Assembly: GCF_001598475.1 (NCBI RefSeq)
Contig: NZ_BCZA01000005.1
Coordinates: forward strand, 186,001-250,000
Origin: Pantoea agglomerans NBRC 102470
GTDB taxonomy: Bacteria; Pseudomonadota; Gammaproteobacteria; Enterobacterales; Enterobacteriaceae
DNA: 64,000 nt
Reading direction: 5' to 3'
Every line of letters begins with the position of its first letter. The first letter of the stretch is position 1. The notes beneath the pieces are model-generated. The model saw only the letters and a list, made by a program, of their open reading frames with translations. It was not told where the DNA came from and made no database searches. Positions 19,270 to 27,526 of the stretch are shown here, piece after piece. The position numbers and the translations under genes are program-made.

Positions 19270-19886
19270 TTTCCTTCTGGCTGAACAATGAGGGTGAGCT
19301 GGTTAAACTGGTTCATATCGGCATACAGAGCAAAGAACCGGTTTAGCATTTCACCGAACAGGTGAATATCGCCCTCGCCGGTGAAGCCGTTGCTGTCGAG
19401 GGTCACTTCGATATCCAGCCCCCGCAGCAGGTAGCCCTGCTCAAAACGTTGCAGGCGGTGGTGCTCCACCTGCTGAATCGCCTCCAGACGCCGGGTATTC
19501 AGTTCATCTCCCTGCCAGTTATAGAGTGCCAGCGTCCCGCGCAGCACTTCGGCAGTACTCATCATATTCAGAAACCCGGAGCCGAGGTGGCTCAATACCC
19601 GCCAGTGGAAACGGTCTTCCGCAGGCGGGTAAACCGGCAGCGTGGGCTTACAGAGGTTGCGTACTGAAAGCGGTGTACTGACCACCTGCTCACTGCGGTC
19701 GAGCAGCGTGCTCTGAAGCGCCCGGCGCGGTATCGCCTGCGCATCCTGCCAGATATCCAGTGCACTGAGTTCGGAGACCGGCTTCAGATTGATTTTTTTA
19801 AACAGAGACGCATAAACCCCACCAGCGGCCGGACGTTCCAGCACCACACTCTCGCCACCCGCGGCATTCTCATTTTTTACAGACAT
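19224..19886 (-). pseudogene. tssC-tssF in-frame deletion chimera
   Basis: 220 codons from 19886 (MSVKNENAAGG; AGGAAG 6 bases upstream). Residues 1 to about 49 (GVYASLFKKINLKPVSELSA, LDIWQDA) are the start of the sheath protein TssC. From about residue 55 (VVSTPLSVRNLCKPTLPVYPP, HWRVLSHLGSGFLNMMSTAE, LRGTLALYNW) the sequence is the C-terminal third of the baseplate protein TssF. The junction near 19715-19745 removed most of tssC, most of tssF and everything once between. The fusion stays in frame and ends at tssG as a normal tssF does. Confidence 0.75.
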
Positions 19887-19925
19887 CAACATCTTCCTTA
19901 TTAATCCGTTAAAACATCCTGACCG

Positions 19926-20426
19926 TTATGGCTGTTTAGGGGCCAGAGCAGACAATTCAGATCTGAGTTCTGCGCTTAATGCCGGGTCGAGCAGAATTTT
20001 TTCAAGCTCTTTCCGGAAAGCCTGATTGTCCAGCAGGTTAGCTTTTAAATCGCGAAGCAGATTACGCATGGAAAGCATCGCCTTCAGCTGAGGGATCTGC
20101 CGGGAAACCTGCTCAGGGGTGAAATCCTTCATGCTCTGGAATGTCAGATTGATATTGTCTTCGCTACCGTCACCGGCAAGCGTGTTTTTAACGGTGAGAT
20201 TTACTTTTGGGGAATATTCGGAAAGTACTGAGTCAAAGTTATTTTTGTTCAGATTAACTTTTTTGCGTTCAGAGAGTGGCGCGGACTCCTGACCATTACT
20301 GAAGTCGCCCGCCACCAGTAATTTCAGGGGGAGTTCGGTTTTCTTGCTCGCCCCGCCCGTATGCAAATCAAGTTTTAAATTGATACGTGCCTTGGGTATT
20401 TCGGACTGAAAGGAAGAGTTAGACAT
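19926..20426 (-). CDS. tssB: TssB, type VI sheath small subunit (VipA)
   Basis: 166 residues of the TssB/VipA family: FQSEIPKARINLKLDLHTGG at the start, LPLKLLVAGDFSNGQ, the NFDSVLSEYSPKVNLTVKN block, and FTPEQVSRQIPQLKAMLSMR NLLRDLKANLLDN (helical sheath-contact part). It appears complete. Normally it co-assembles with TssC into the contractile sheath, but the adjacent tssC is reduced to about 49 codons. First gene of the remnant; its promoter should lie in 20427-20600. Confidence 0.87.
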   Translation of the reverse strand: MSNSSFQSEIPKARINLKLDLHTGGASKKTELPLKLLVAGDFSNGQESAPLSERKKVNLNKNNFDSVLSEYSPKVNLTVKNTLAGDGSEDNINLTFQSMKDFTPEQVSRQIPQLKAMLSMRNLLRDLKANLLDNQAFRKELEKILLDPALSAELRSELSALAPKQP

Positions 20427-20991
20427 GGCTGTCCCTGTTCTATGGAGTGATAGAAACCGCCACAGCCAGTGTCAAATATTAAGAATGGCTTACCCTGCCA
20501 TAAAACATTCCTGCTATTAAACATTCAGTGAAAAGCAGAACCTGCGGTCAGAAGCGAGTACATTCCATTTACTGGCGATATGACGTGATGAAAGAGCGTA
20601 AATCCTGAATTTATTTTTCAGATAAACACCCATGGCGCGAGTTTAGAAATAGTGGGTCAACCAAAGGAAATGATAATATGTAACCATATGTAACAGGATA
20701 AACTTGCCAGCAAAAATCTGATACTGATCTGATATATAGGATTTTTCTTAAGATTTCTGCTGTGGGGCGCATGATAGCTGGGACTAAAAAATGTTTCAGT
20801 TAATAGTTCATTGCGGGATTGAGCAGAGAAATTACCCAATGCTAAAAAGTGCGGTTCATGCTTTTTTTACAGGATAGCGGCAGAAAGTGAAAACGAGAAC
20901 CAGACCAAACGGGTTAGTTTTCATGATAAGTTATGTTAATGATTTGTGGCACTGTTATACGCTGCTAATGTGCCTGTTGCCGCTAAGAAGT
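20427..20991. other. 565-base spacer between tssB and the AraC regulator
   Basis: AT-rich relative to its neighbours. I see no credible gene, tRNA remnant, attachment-site repeat or insertion-sequence end. It probably contains the former tss promoter and the 3' flank of the AraC-family gene. Confidence 0.5.
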
Positions 20992-21861
20992 TCATCGACT
21001 TTCCCGACGACACGCTGAGGGCGTCATGCCATAAACCTGCCGGAAACGATGGCTGAAGTGGGCTGAAGAGTGGTAACCACACTGAAGGGCAATATCGGTC
21101 AGCGTCAGCTCGGGCCGCTCAAGCAATATCCTTGCACGATCCATACGACGGCGCATCACGAACTGGTGCGGCGCTTCGCCAGTGGTGTGACGGAACATGC
21201 GGGCAAAGTGAAACTCACTCAATGCCGCTTCCTGCGCCAGCACAGACAGGGTTAAAGGCTGATCGAGATGGGTTTCAATAAATTCCAGAACCCGCCGTAA
21301 TACCGCGGGAGCCAGTCCACCCCGCACCTGGGGCAGTTGCCACTTTACTTCGCTGTAGTGCTGCAGCAGATGGGTCAGCAAGAGTGTTGATGCGCTGCTC
21401 AGCGTCAGCTGGCTGGCGGGCTGTTGCCAGTCGCTGCTCAGCAGAAAGTGTCGATAGAGCTGGGTAATGCGGTCATCAACAGAAAAGATTTTCTCATGCA
21501 GGTTTAACTGCGCCGGACTGCGGTCCCAGACCCGTTCGGCCAGTTGCCGTAGCTGGTTCTCGCTGCAATAGAGATGAACAAAGGCGAGATCGGCACGCAG
21601 ATCCCAGGTCGATTCCGTGCCTGCCGGCATCAGACAGAAGCGGTCCGGTGCGCCACCGTTACGCCAGCCATTCGGGGTTTTATGCCAGGTATCGTAGCCG
21701 CCCGCCACGTAAAGGCTCAGCGTGTGATGGTCGCTGAGGTTTGTCACGCGATCGCCACTATTAAACCAGGCTGCCAGCTGAATGCCGCTGTGAAGCTGCA
21801 CCTGATCGCGCAGTTGTGCTTTGTGTCGTTGCAGCATGTCAAAGGTCTGGAAGCGACTCAT
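20992..21861 (-). CDS. AraC-family transcriptional regulator
   Basis: 289 residues. The N-terminal 150 residues form a cupin-like ligand-binding region (HHTLSLYVAGGYDTWHKTPNGW). The C-terminal domain (about 185-287) has two helix-turn-helix units: PLTLSVLAQEAALSEFHFARMFRHTTGEAP and LTLTDIALQCGYHSSAHFSHRFRQVYGMTPS, the AraC signature. It is transcribed divergently from an EamA-type exporter 177 bases away, suggesting that it controls that gene. Effector unknown. Confidence 0.85.
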   Translation of the reverse strand: MSRFQTFDMLQRHKAQLRDQVQLHSGIQLAAWFNSGDRVTNLSDHHTLSLYVAGGYDTWHKTPNGWRNGGAPDRFCLMPAGTESTWDLRADLAFVHLYCSENQLRQLAERVWDRSPAQLNLHEKIFSVDDRITQLYRHFLLSSDWQQPASQLTLSSASTLLLTHLLQHYSEVKWQLPQVRGGLAPAVLRRVLEFIETHLDQPLTLSVLAQEAALSEFHFARMFRHTTGEAPHQFVMRRRMDRARILLERPELTLTDIALQCGYHSSAHFSHRFRQVYGMTPSACRRESR

Positions 21862-22038
21862 CGGGGTATCAGTTCAGATAAACAGAGTGCCAGTTTACGG
21901 ATTGCGTGGGACAGAAAACAGAGCACATCGGGACAGAGAGTAAAAATGCGCAAGATTTTGCAAACCCTGCGCAATCCGCTGCAAGACCAGGGAGCGTTGC
22001 GGGTGCAGACTCGGCGTTTTGCGGTGGAGAATCTGGTA

Positions 22039-22938
22039 ATGAACCTGTTTTTGTATCTCTCAGTCGTGCTGATCTGGGGCACGACCTGGATTGCGATTTA
22101 TGCGCAACAGTCTGCAGGCATCAGCGCCGTAACTGTCGCTGTCTTCTGGCGTTTTTTGCTGGCCTCGCTGGTCATGTTATTGCTGCTTAAGCTGATAAAG
22201 CGTCTGCACAGGCTGACGCTGCAGGATCACCTCTTCTGTGTGCTGCAGGGCTGTTGCGTTTTTGGCTTTAACTTTGTCTGCTTTTATTACGCCTCTGGCT
22301 ATATCAGCAGCGGACTGGAGTCGGTCATTTTCTCTATGGCTGTGATGTATAACGCCATTAACAGCTGGATATTTTTCCGTCAGCGCCCTTCCGCACGTCT
22401 GATTCCGGCGATAGTGCTCGGCATGGCGGGTATTGTTGCGTTGTTCTGGCACGATCTGCGTAGCACTCAGGCCTCGGCCGGCTTGATGTGGGGCATTGGG
22501 TTAAGTGCGCTGGGCACCTTGGGATTTTCATTCGGCAATATGATCAGTCAGCGGCATCAGCGTCTGCAACGTGACGTGCTGACAACCAACAGTTACGGCA
22601 TGTTATACGGTGCGCTGATCATGGCACTGGTCTCGCTGCTGCAGGGTGTTTCGCTGCAGCCGACATGGAATACACAGTGGTTTGGGGCATTGATCTATCT
22701 GGCTATCGTGGGATCGGTGATGGGATTCGGAGCCTATTTTACGCTGGTGGGACGTATCGGAGCCAGTCGGGCTGCCTATACAACGGTGCTGTTTCCGCCG
22801 GTGGCGCTGGCGCTCTCTACCCGTTATGAAGGATATGAGTGGCATGCCAGCGCCATCCCTGGCCTTGTCATGATTTTACTGGGCAATATCGTGATGTTTG
22901 CCCGTTGGCCGGCAAGTCGTCGCCGGATAATCATCTGA
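22039..22938 (+). CDS. EamA/DMT-family exporter
   Basis: Start chosen at 22039 (MNLFLYLSVVLIWGTTW) because it has GGAG 9 bases upstream and begins the first helix; longer in-frame starts add non-family residues that overlap the divergent regulator. 299 residues, ten predicted helices arranged as two EamA repeats. The opening WGTTWIAIYAQQ and VFWRFLLASLVMLLLL are typical, with a second repeat from GIGLSALGTLGFSFGNM. DMT exporters expel metabolites or amino acids; the substrate here cannot be told. Probably controlled by the adjacent AraC regulator. Confidence 0.82.
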   Translation: MNLFLYLSVVLIWGTTWIAIYAQQSAGISAVTVAVFWRFLLASLVMLLLLKLIKRLHRLTLQDHLFCVLQGCCVFGFNFVCFYYASGYISSGLESVIFSMAVMYNAINSWIFFRQRPSARLIPAIVLGMAGIVALFWHDLRSTQASAGLMWGIGLSALGTLGFSFGNMISQRHQRLQRDVLTTNSYGMLYGALIMALVSLLQGVSLQPTWNTQWFGALIYLAIVGSVMGFGAYFTLVGRIGASRAAYTTVLFPPVALALSTRYEGYEWHASAIPGLVMILLGNIVMFARWPASRRRIII

Positions 22939-22945
22939 CGCGGAG

Positions 22946-22961
22946 GCGGGCTGAAGCCCGC
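22946..22961. terminator. Short hairpin between convergent EamA gene and YmgB-like gene
   Basis: GCGGGCT-GA-AGCCCGC, without a T-run; weak terminator candidate between two convergent genes. Confidence 0.35.
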
Positions 22962-22974
22962 GTCCGGATGGGCG

Positions 22975-23208
22975 TTATGCCCACTGCTGCTGAAGGAGTT
23001 TCTGTGGTTTATTGATCGCTTTACGCGCAATCCAGTAAAGAAGAACACGCTCATCGTCACTATCACGATCGGCCATCGACAGCAGTTTTAATGCCAGCGT
23101 CGATTTGGTCACAGGCTGTTGTTCTGTACTGAGTTCAATCACCGCCTGACCGATGATGCAGCAAACTTCATCCTCACTGGTGCTGGATTCATATGTCCGG
23201 TCTTTCAT
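22975..23208 (-). CDS. Small YmgB/AriR-like regulatory protein
   Basis: 77 residues, acidic N-terminus then a helical core: EDEVCCIIGQAVIELSTEQQ, VTKSTLALKLLSMA, DDERVLLYWIARKAI. This pattern (ESxxLGQAVxxL, then a helix with xxLALxLxxM, then a final helix) resembles the YmgB/AriR/YcgZ family, which acts through RcsC/RcsD signalling on biofilm and acid resistance in E. coli. Similarity is judged by eye only. It has its own ribosome-binding site (AGGAGG) and is convergent with the EamA gene. Confidence 0.55.
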   Translation of the reverse strand: MKDRTYESSTSEDEVCCIIGQAVIELSTEQQPVTKSTLALKLLSMADRDSDDERVLLYWIARKAINKPQKLLQQQWA

Positions 23209-23363
23209 ATTTCCTCCTGATAAGTGAACTGTTAGCCTGGCAAATAATCTGAAAACCTGCTCACAGAATCATCTGATTGAAACATTATCTTACGGCTAAT
23301 TACGCTTAATCATTAAGCTGCCGTTTTGCTTACTTTTGACGCGACGTCGCTAACCTCTCCCGA

Positions 23364-23415
23364 TGCCATTCATACCGCCTGAATGGCATTTCATTCCCCG
23401 ATCCGTTCCGTTCAT
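23364..23415 (+). promoter_or_regulatory. Predicted YpdB-binding array upstream of yhjX
   Basis: Box 2 is an exact GGCATTTCAT at 23385-23394. Box 1, TGCCATTCAT, begins 21 bases earlier (23364); box 3, TTCCGTTCAT, begins 21 bases later (23406). The known YpdB target at E. coli yhjX is two GGCATTTCAT repeats with an 11-base spacer, so the phase matches exactly. All three boxes keep the TTCAT end. Confidence 0.72.
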
Positions 23416-23493
23416 GCCTTTACTGCTCACGCGCGCGAATCACTGCTTTATTCTGACCGCAGTTTCCAGATTCCCGGATGGGAGAGAAAAATT

Positions 23494-24720
23494 ATGAACC
23501 AGACTCAACAGGCTTCTTACCAGCGTGCTCGCTGGCTTACATTGTTCGGAACGGTAATCACTCAGTTCGCGCTGGGGTCAGTCTACACGTGGAGTTTGTT
23601 CAACGGCCAGCTTTCACAGAAGCTGGATGCGACGGTCAGTCAGGTCGCTTTTTCGTTTGGTCTGCTGAGTCTGGGGCTGGCTATTGCCTCCTCGCTGGCC
23701 GGTAAATTACAGGAACGTTTTGGCGTACGCCGCGTCACTATCGGGGCGGGTGTGCTGATGGCGCTGGGTTTCTGGCTTACTGCGCATGCTAATAACCTGA
23801 TGATGCTCTATTTCAGCGCCGGGCTGCTGGTGGGTCTGGCGGATGGCGCAGGTTACCTGATGACGCTCTCAAACTGCGTGAAGTGGTTTCCGGAGCGCAA
23901 AGGGATGATCTCTGCCTGTGCGATTGGCGCTTACGGTCTTGGTAGTCTGGGATTCAAATTTATCTGCGGGGCGTTGCTGGCAACGGTGGGTCTGGAGCAG
24001 ACCTTTATGATCTGGGGCGTGCTCGCGATGTCGATGATTATCCTCGGTGCACTGCTGATGCGTGATGCCCCCCTTCAGGATACCGGGAGCAGCACGAATG
24101 GTCAGCAACATGCGCGGGATTACACGCTGGCACAGTCGGTGCGTCTGCCTCAGTACTGGATGCTGGCGCTGATGTTCCTGACAGCCTGCATGAGCGGTCT
24201 CTATGTGATAGGCGTTGCCAAAGATATCGGCGAAGGGCTGGTGCATCTGACTACGCAGACTGCTGCCAGTGCGGTAACGGTGATTGCGATTGCCAACCTG
24301 AGTGGCCGTCTGGTGCTGGGCATACTGTCTGACAAAATGATGCGCATCCGGGTTATTTCACTGGCGCAAATCGTGTCGCTGATCGGGATGAGCGTGCTGC
24401 TGTTTACCCGAATGAATGAGATCACCTTCTTCCTGTCACTCGCCTGTGTAGCCTTCAGCTTTGGCGGTACCATCACGGTATTCCCGTCGCTGGTCAGTGA
24501 CTTTTTCGGCCTTAACAACCTGACAAAAAACTATGGTTTGCTCTATCTCGGATTTGGTATCGGAAGCGTGCTGGGCTCACTGGTCGCCTCGCTGTTTGGC
24601 GGGTTCACCGTCACCTTCAGCCTGATTATGACGCTGCTGGTCATCTCCCTGTTCCTGTCACTCACCATCCGCTTACCACAGAGTTCTGTTACAGCAACAC
24701 CTGTATTGCAACGTCATTAA
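23494..24720 (+). CDS. yhjX: YhjX, pyruvate-induced MFS transporter
   Basis: 408 residues from the ATG at 23494 (GGAGAG upstream); the longer frame from 23383 is rejected because E. coli YhjX starts at the same place. Twelve helices. Near-identical blocks to E. coli include FALGSVYTWSLFNG, GKLQERFGV, GLADGAGYLMTLSNCVKWFP, NLSGRLVLGILSDK and GGTITVFPSLVS. It belongs to the oxalate:formate/monocarboxylate branch of MFS. In E. coli it is strongly induced by YpdAB when pyruvate is present; ypdAB lie 10 kb downstream here and a YpdB-type repeat array precedes the gene. In E. coli yhjX is at a different chromosomal locus. Confidence 0.9.
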   Translation: MNQTQQASYQRARWLTLFGTVITQFALGSVYTWSLFNGQLSQKLDATVSQVAFSFGLLSLGLAIASSLAGKLQERFGVRRVTIGAGVLMALGFWLTAHANNLMMLYFSAGLLVGLADGAGYLMTLSNCVKWFPERKGMISACAIGAYGLGSLGFKFICGALLATVGLEQTFMIWGVLAMSMIILGALLMRDAPLQDTGSSTNGQQHARDYTLAQSVRLPQYWMLALMFLTACMSGLYVIGVAKDIGEGLVHLTTQTAASAVTVIAIANLSGRLVLGILSDKMMRIRVISLAQIVSLIGMSVLLFTRMNEITFFLSLACVAFSFGGTITVFPSLVSDFFGLNNLTKNYGLLYLGFGIGSVLGSLVASLFGGFTVTFSLIMTLLVISLFLSLTIRLPQSSVTATPVLQRH

Positions 24721-24728
24721 CCATCACG

Positions 24729-24753
24729 ACGGGCCGCGCCAGAGCGGCCCGTT
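24729..24753. terminator. Bidirectional terminator between yhjX and the SMP-30 gene
   Basis: CGGGCCGC (24730-24737) pairs with GCGGCCCG (24744-24751) between convergent genes; short T on the plus side. Confidence 0.6.
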
Positions 24754-24758
24754 CACGT

Positions 24759-25634
24759 TTAGCCGCGGAATCGCGGCTCTGCCATGCCCGCCACCGAGAC
24801 GTCCACCGCAAAGATATCGCCTGACTGCGGATAGCGTGCCAGCTCCTCTTCGGTGCGATCTTCCCGTGAACTGGTAATAAACAGCGTTTTAAGATCGGCG
24901 CCACCAAAGGCCACCATGGTTGGCCACTTCACCGGCAGCAGGATCTCATCGACGATTTCGCTGCTCTGGGGATCGATGCGTACTACGCGACCGCCATCAA
25001 ACTGTGCGGACCAGTAAAATCCTTCGCTATCCACTGCGGCACCATCCGGCAATCCACCTTTCGCGTCGAAACGGCGGAACAGGGTGCGTTCGCCCGGTTC
25101 GCCCTGCGCGTTTAATGGATAGCGATAGAGCGCTTCATTCGGCGTGTCACTGTGATACATCCAGCGCCGGTCGGGAGAGAAGGCCAGCCCGTTGGAAATT
25201 TTAATGTCACGCGCTTTGACTTCCAGCTTCAGGTCAGGCGTCACGCGGCACAGCAGCCCGCCATTTTTGTCCTGCGGTTCCCACAGGCTGCCGCACCAGA
25301 AATTTCCCCAGGGATCAACGCGACCATCATTAAATCGGCTTTGCGCAGCCTCACCGGGATTTTCTGCGATCTTTTTCTCTGGCTTGCCCTGCGCATCCAG
25401 CAGCCAGACACCGCCACGTAATGCAGCTATCAGACCGCCCTGCTCACGCAGACCGATGCATCCCACCTCTTCCGCCTGCGGGAAGGTTTGCAGTTCACCG
25501 CTGACCGGATCAAAACGGTGAATGGCGGGTGCCAGAATATCGACACAGTACAGCACCTGTTCTTCCACTGACCAGAGCGGGCATTCGCCCAGTTCAGCCT
25601 GTAAAGCCAGAATATTTTTAACGTCATGCGCCAT
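24759..25634 (-). CDS. SMP-30/gluconolactonase-family hydrolase
   Basis: 291 residues from the ATG at 25634 (GGGAGAG upstream), preferred to 25658. Six-bladed propeller of the SMP-30/regucalcin family: metal ligand Glu in AELGECPLW, RFNDGRVDPWGNFWCGSL, ISNGLAFSPDRRWMYHSDT and GLPDGAAVDSEGFYWSAQF carry the usual Asn/Asp ligands. Such enzymes hydrolyse sugar lactones (for example glucono- or arabinolactone). The substrate is not evident, and no sugar operon adjoins. Convergent with yhjX. Confidence 0.82.
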   Translation of the reverse strand: MAHDVKNILALQAELGECPLWSVEEQVLYCVDILAPAIHRFDPVSGELQTFPQAEEVGCIGLREQGGLIAALRGGVWLLDAQGKPEKKIAENPGEAAQSRFNDGRVDPWGNFWCGSLWEPQDKNGGLLCRVTPDLKLEVKARDIKISNGLAFSPDRRWMYHSDTPNEALYRYPLNAQGEPGERTLFRRFDAKGGLPDGAAVDSEGFYWSAQFDGGRVVRIDPQSSEIVDEILLPVKWPTMVAFGGADLKTLFITSSREDRTEEELARYPQSGDIFAVDVSVAGMAEPRFRG

Positions 25635-25897
25635 GTTTCTCTCCCATTGAACTGACATGCTAATAATGTAGTTGTAAAAACTTTCAAATGAGAATTATTT
25701 TTGCTTGATTTTGAGACTATTCTCTTTGATAGTATTTACTATTCAGTTCATTCTTATTTCTTTATTATTCTCCGCTGCAAAACGCAGCACTCTGAAATAT
25801 TCCGTCATACCTTCTTAAATAACTCTACAAAGCCTGCATCTTCACTCCACTTTTCCAGCGTAGTGTCATAGTCATTGGAAAAGAGGAGAAGCTTCCG

Positions 25898-26071
25898 ATG
25901 AAGAGATTAATTAAAGTCGCTTCGGTGGTTGCGCTGATGACCTTATTAAGTGGTTGTATCATCAGCCCCAGACACGACAATGGCTGGCACCGCGGGGGTG
26001 GCGGCGGATATCATGGAGGCTACTATGGAGGTTATCACGGTGGGTATCATGGCGGTCACCATCGCCGCTAA
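25898..26071 (+). CDS. Gly/His-rich mini-lipoprotein
   Basis: 57 codons, a short gene with a strong AGGAG 12 bases upstream. The signal MKRLIKVASVVALMTLLSGC ends in a lipobox; after ISPRHDNGWHR the rest is glycine, histidine and tyrosine (GGYHGGYYGGYHGGYHGGHH), ending RR. Predicted outer-membrane lipoprotein with a flexible, possibly metal-binding tail. Codon pattern and ribosome-binding site support expression, and a strong terminator follows. Function unknown. Confidence 0.75.
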   Translation: MKRLIKVASVVALMTLLSGCIISPRHDNGWHRGGGGGYHGGYYGGYHGGYHGGHHRR

Positions 26072-26117
26072 CGGGCAAAGATGTCACACAGCATAAAATA
26101 AAAGCATTAAACTTTAA

Positions 26118-26146
26118 GGGCGGGATAATTATCCCGCCCGTTTTAT
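26118..26146. terminator. Terminator after the mini-lipoprotein gene
   Basis: GGGCGGGAT-AATT-ATCCCGCCC followed by GTTTTATTT on the plus strand; placed between convergent lipoprotein genes. Confidence 0.88.
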
Positions 26147-26428
26147 TTAGCTTTTTACAGCATAATTACACTGGAACCACGCTTTCTGCAGTCCCGGAAT
26201 ATGACTCTCCTGCACAGGTAACGCCTCGACTTTATCAAAGCCTTTATTACTGCAGTAATTCGCCAGATCAATATTCATTGCATCACGATTGACCTTTACC
26301 GGGTCAAAACGGTACTGCACGGTATTTGAGCCTGGATCTTCATCTACACGTTCAAATGCCCCGGGTTTGCTGGCAGTACATCCACTCAGCAAAATCAGCG
26401 CCAGTGCGCCGGTTATTAGTTTTTTCAT
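26147..26428 (-). CDS. Small uncharacterised lipoprotein
   Basis: 93 residues. Signal MKKLITGALALILLSGC with a clear lipobox, then a polar mature part: FERVDEDPGSNTVQYRFDP, NIDLANYCSNKGFDKVEALP, WFQCNYAV. Two Cys in the mature domain (about 58 and 87) may form a disulfide. I do not recognise the family. It has a normal ribosome-binding site (AGGATAA) and convergent orientation to the mini-lipoprotein. Confidence 0.75.
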   Translation of the reverse strand: MKKLITGALALILLSGCTASKPGAFERVDEDPGSNTVQYRFDPVKVNRDAMNIDLANYCSNKGFDKVEALPVQESHIPGLQKAWFQCNYAVKS

Positions 26429-26532
26429 TAAGTTATCCTCACGTTGCCGCGCAGTTTATGACGCAGCATGCCGCGCATCCATAGGATTAATGCGCGAAAG
26501 TTCAAAACTTGAGAAGCTTTTACCGATTAATG

Positions 26533-26673
26533 TAATACGATTAAACGGCTATCACTATCATGCACGGCGTGACAAGATGCATTCAGACAAAACGAAGACT
26601 GCACCACACCAGGAAATGCCAAAAATAAAAATCTGTTCCTCTCTTCCCTGCCCGCGCTTAGCGGGCTTTTTTT
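26533..26673 (+). ncRNA. Candidate intergenic small RNA
   Basis: A promoter-like pair, TTGAGA (26509-26514) and TAATAC (26533-26538, 18-base spacing), is followed about 110 bases later by a strong terminator (GCCCGC-GCTTA-GCGGGC then seven T, 26650-26673). Both flanking genes are on the minus strand, so the terminator would serve only a plus-strand transcript of roughly 130 bases starting near 26545. No known sRNA family recognised. Confidence 0.35.
26650..26673 (+). terminator. Plus-strand terminator without an annotated upstream gene
   Basis: Stem GCCCGC/GCGGGC with a 5-base loop and TTTTTTT. It points away from both minus-strand neighbours. Confidence 0.8.
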
Positions 26674-26710
26674 CGCCCGCTATTCCGCTATTCCGCTGCT
26701 CCGCTGCCGC

Positions 26711-27517
26711 TTACTGGCCAGTCAGTGCAATCATTCTACGTAACAGGTTAGCGGCGCGCTTGTCAGGTAATGCCAGAATCGCGCTGTAGAGATCAATCGA
26801 CATGGCACACAGCGATGAGCGATCAACCGCCGTGTCGGCAGGCATATTCAGCTGCTGCAGCTTATCCCCCCACTGCTGATAGAGCCGGGCGACAATTTTT
26901 TGCAGATCATCCTGCGCCAGCGCCTTATCCAGTGGCTGATCGGGCAATGGACTGTTCAGCAGCAGCTGCTCCATGGCATCCGCCTCTTTGCGATTCAGCG
27001 ACGGCGGCAGCGTGGTCAGCAGATTGATGCCGCCACTCACCTGCGGATAGAGATAACGGAAGCAGAGGCCCGGATCGATTTGGTTCAGCGCCCGCATCTC
27101 TTCAACCGAGACGCTGATATAGTTGACCACCGCCGCGTCAGTTCCGCGCATCAGCCGCTGATTAATCACCTCAATCAGCCAGCCACGTAGCTCGCCCGTC
27201 GCCTTCTCAGCCGGCTCCCCCGCACGGATGCGCCGGGTCAGCTCCTGGGTCAGCAACAGCCATAACGCCGGTTCCTGAGTCTGCAGCACCCGATAACCGG
27301 GCATCTTTGCCAGTTGATTTACCGCCTGCTCACGCTGACTGGCCTGCAACTGATGCGGCGCAACCCAGCTGAACCAGAGCAGATTCGCCAGTATCAGGGG
27401 CAGCAGAAAGATGATCAGCCCCTGCCACAAACGCAGCCGGGTGGTTTTGATCAGCACAATAACAATCAGCGCCAGCAGCGCAAACGCGGCCAGCGTAATA
27501 AAAAGCAGAGCATTCAT
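26711..27517 (-). CDS. Inner-membrane-anchored protein of unknown function
   Basis: 268 residues. Two N-terminal membrane segments (residues about 3-24 and 33-51, including LIIFLLPLILANLLWFSWV) followed by a helical, probably periplasmic domain with PGYRVLQTQEPALWLLLTQE, VINQRLMRGTDAAVVNYISV and LCAMSIDLYSAILALPDKRA. I do not recognise a named family. It starts 9 bases after the end of the Usp gene and is probably co-transcribed with it and the IclR regulator. Confidence 0.7.
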   Translation of the reverse strand: MNALLFITLAAFALLALIVIVLIKTTRLRLWQGLIIFLLPLILANLLWFSWVAPHQLQASQREQAVNQLAKMPGYRVLQTQEPALWLLLTQELTRRIRAGEPAEKATGELRGWLIEVINQRLMRGTDAAVVNYISVSVEEMRALNQIDPGLCFRYLYPQVSGGINLLTTLPPSLNRKEADAMEQLLLNSPLPDQPLDKALAQDDLQKIVARLYQQWGDKLQQLNMPADTAVDRSSLCAMSIDLYSAILALPDKRAANLLRRMIALTGQ

Positions 27518-27526
27518 GCGGCGGGA

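Noticed and set aside
20657-20839. 60-codon ORF in the tssB-AraC spacer
   Set aside because: AT-rich random-looking frame without ribosome-binding site or likeness to a family.
21574-22038. 155-residue N-terminal extension of the EamA exporter
   Set aside because: It overlaps the divergent AraC gene in antisense and does not resemble transporter sequence.
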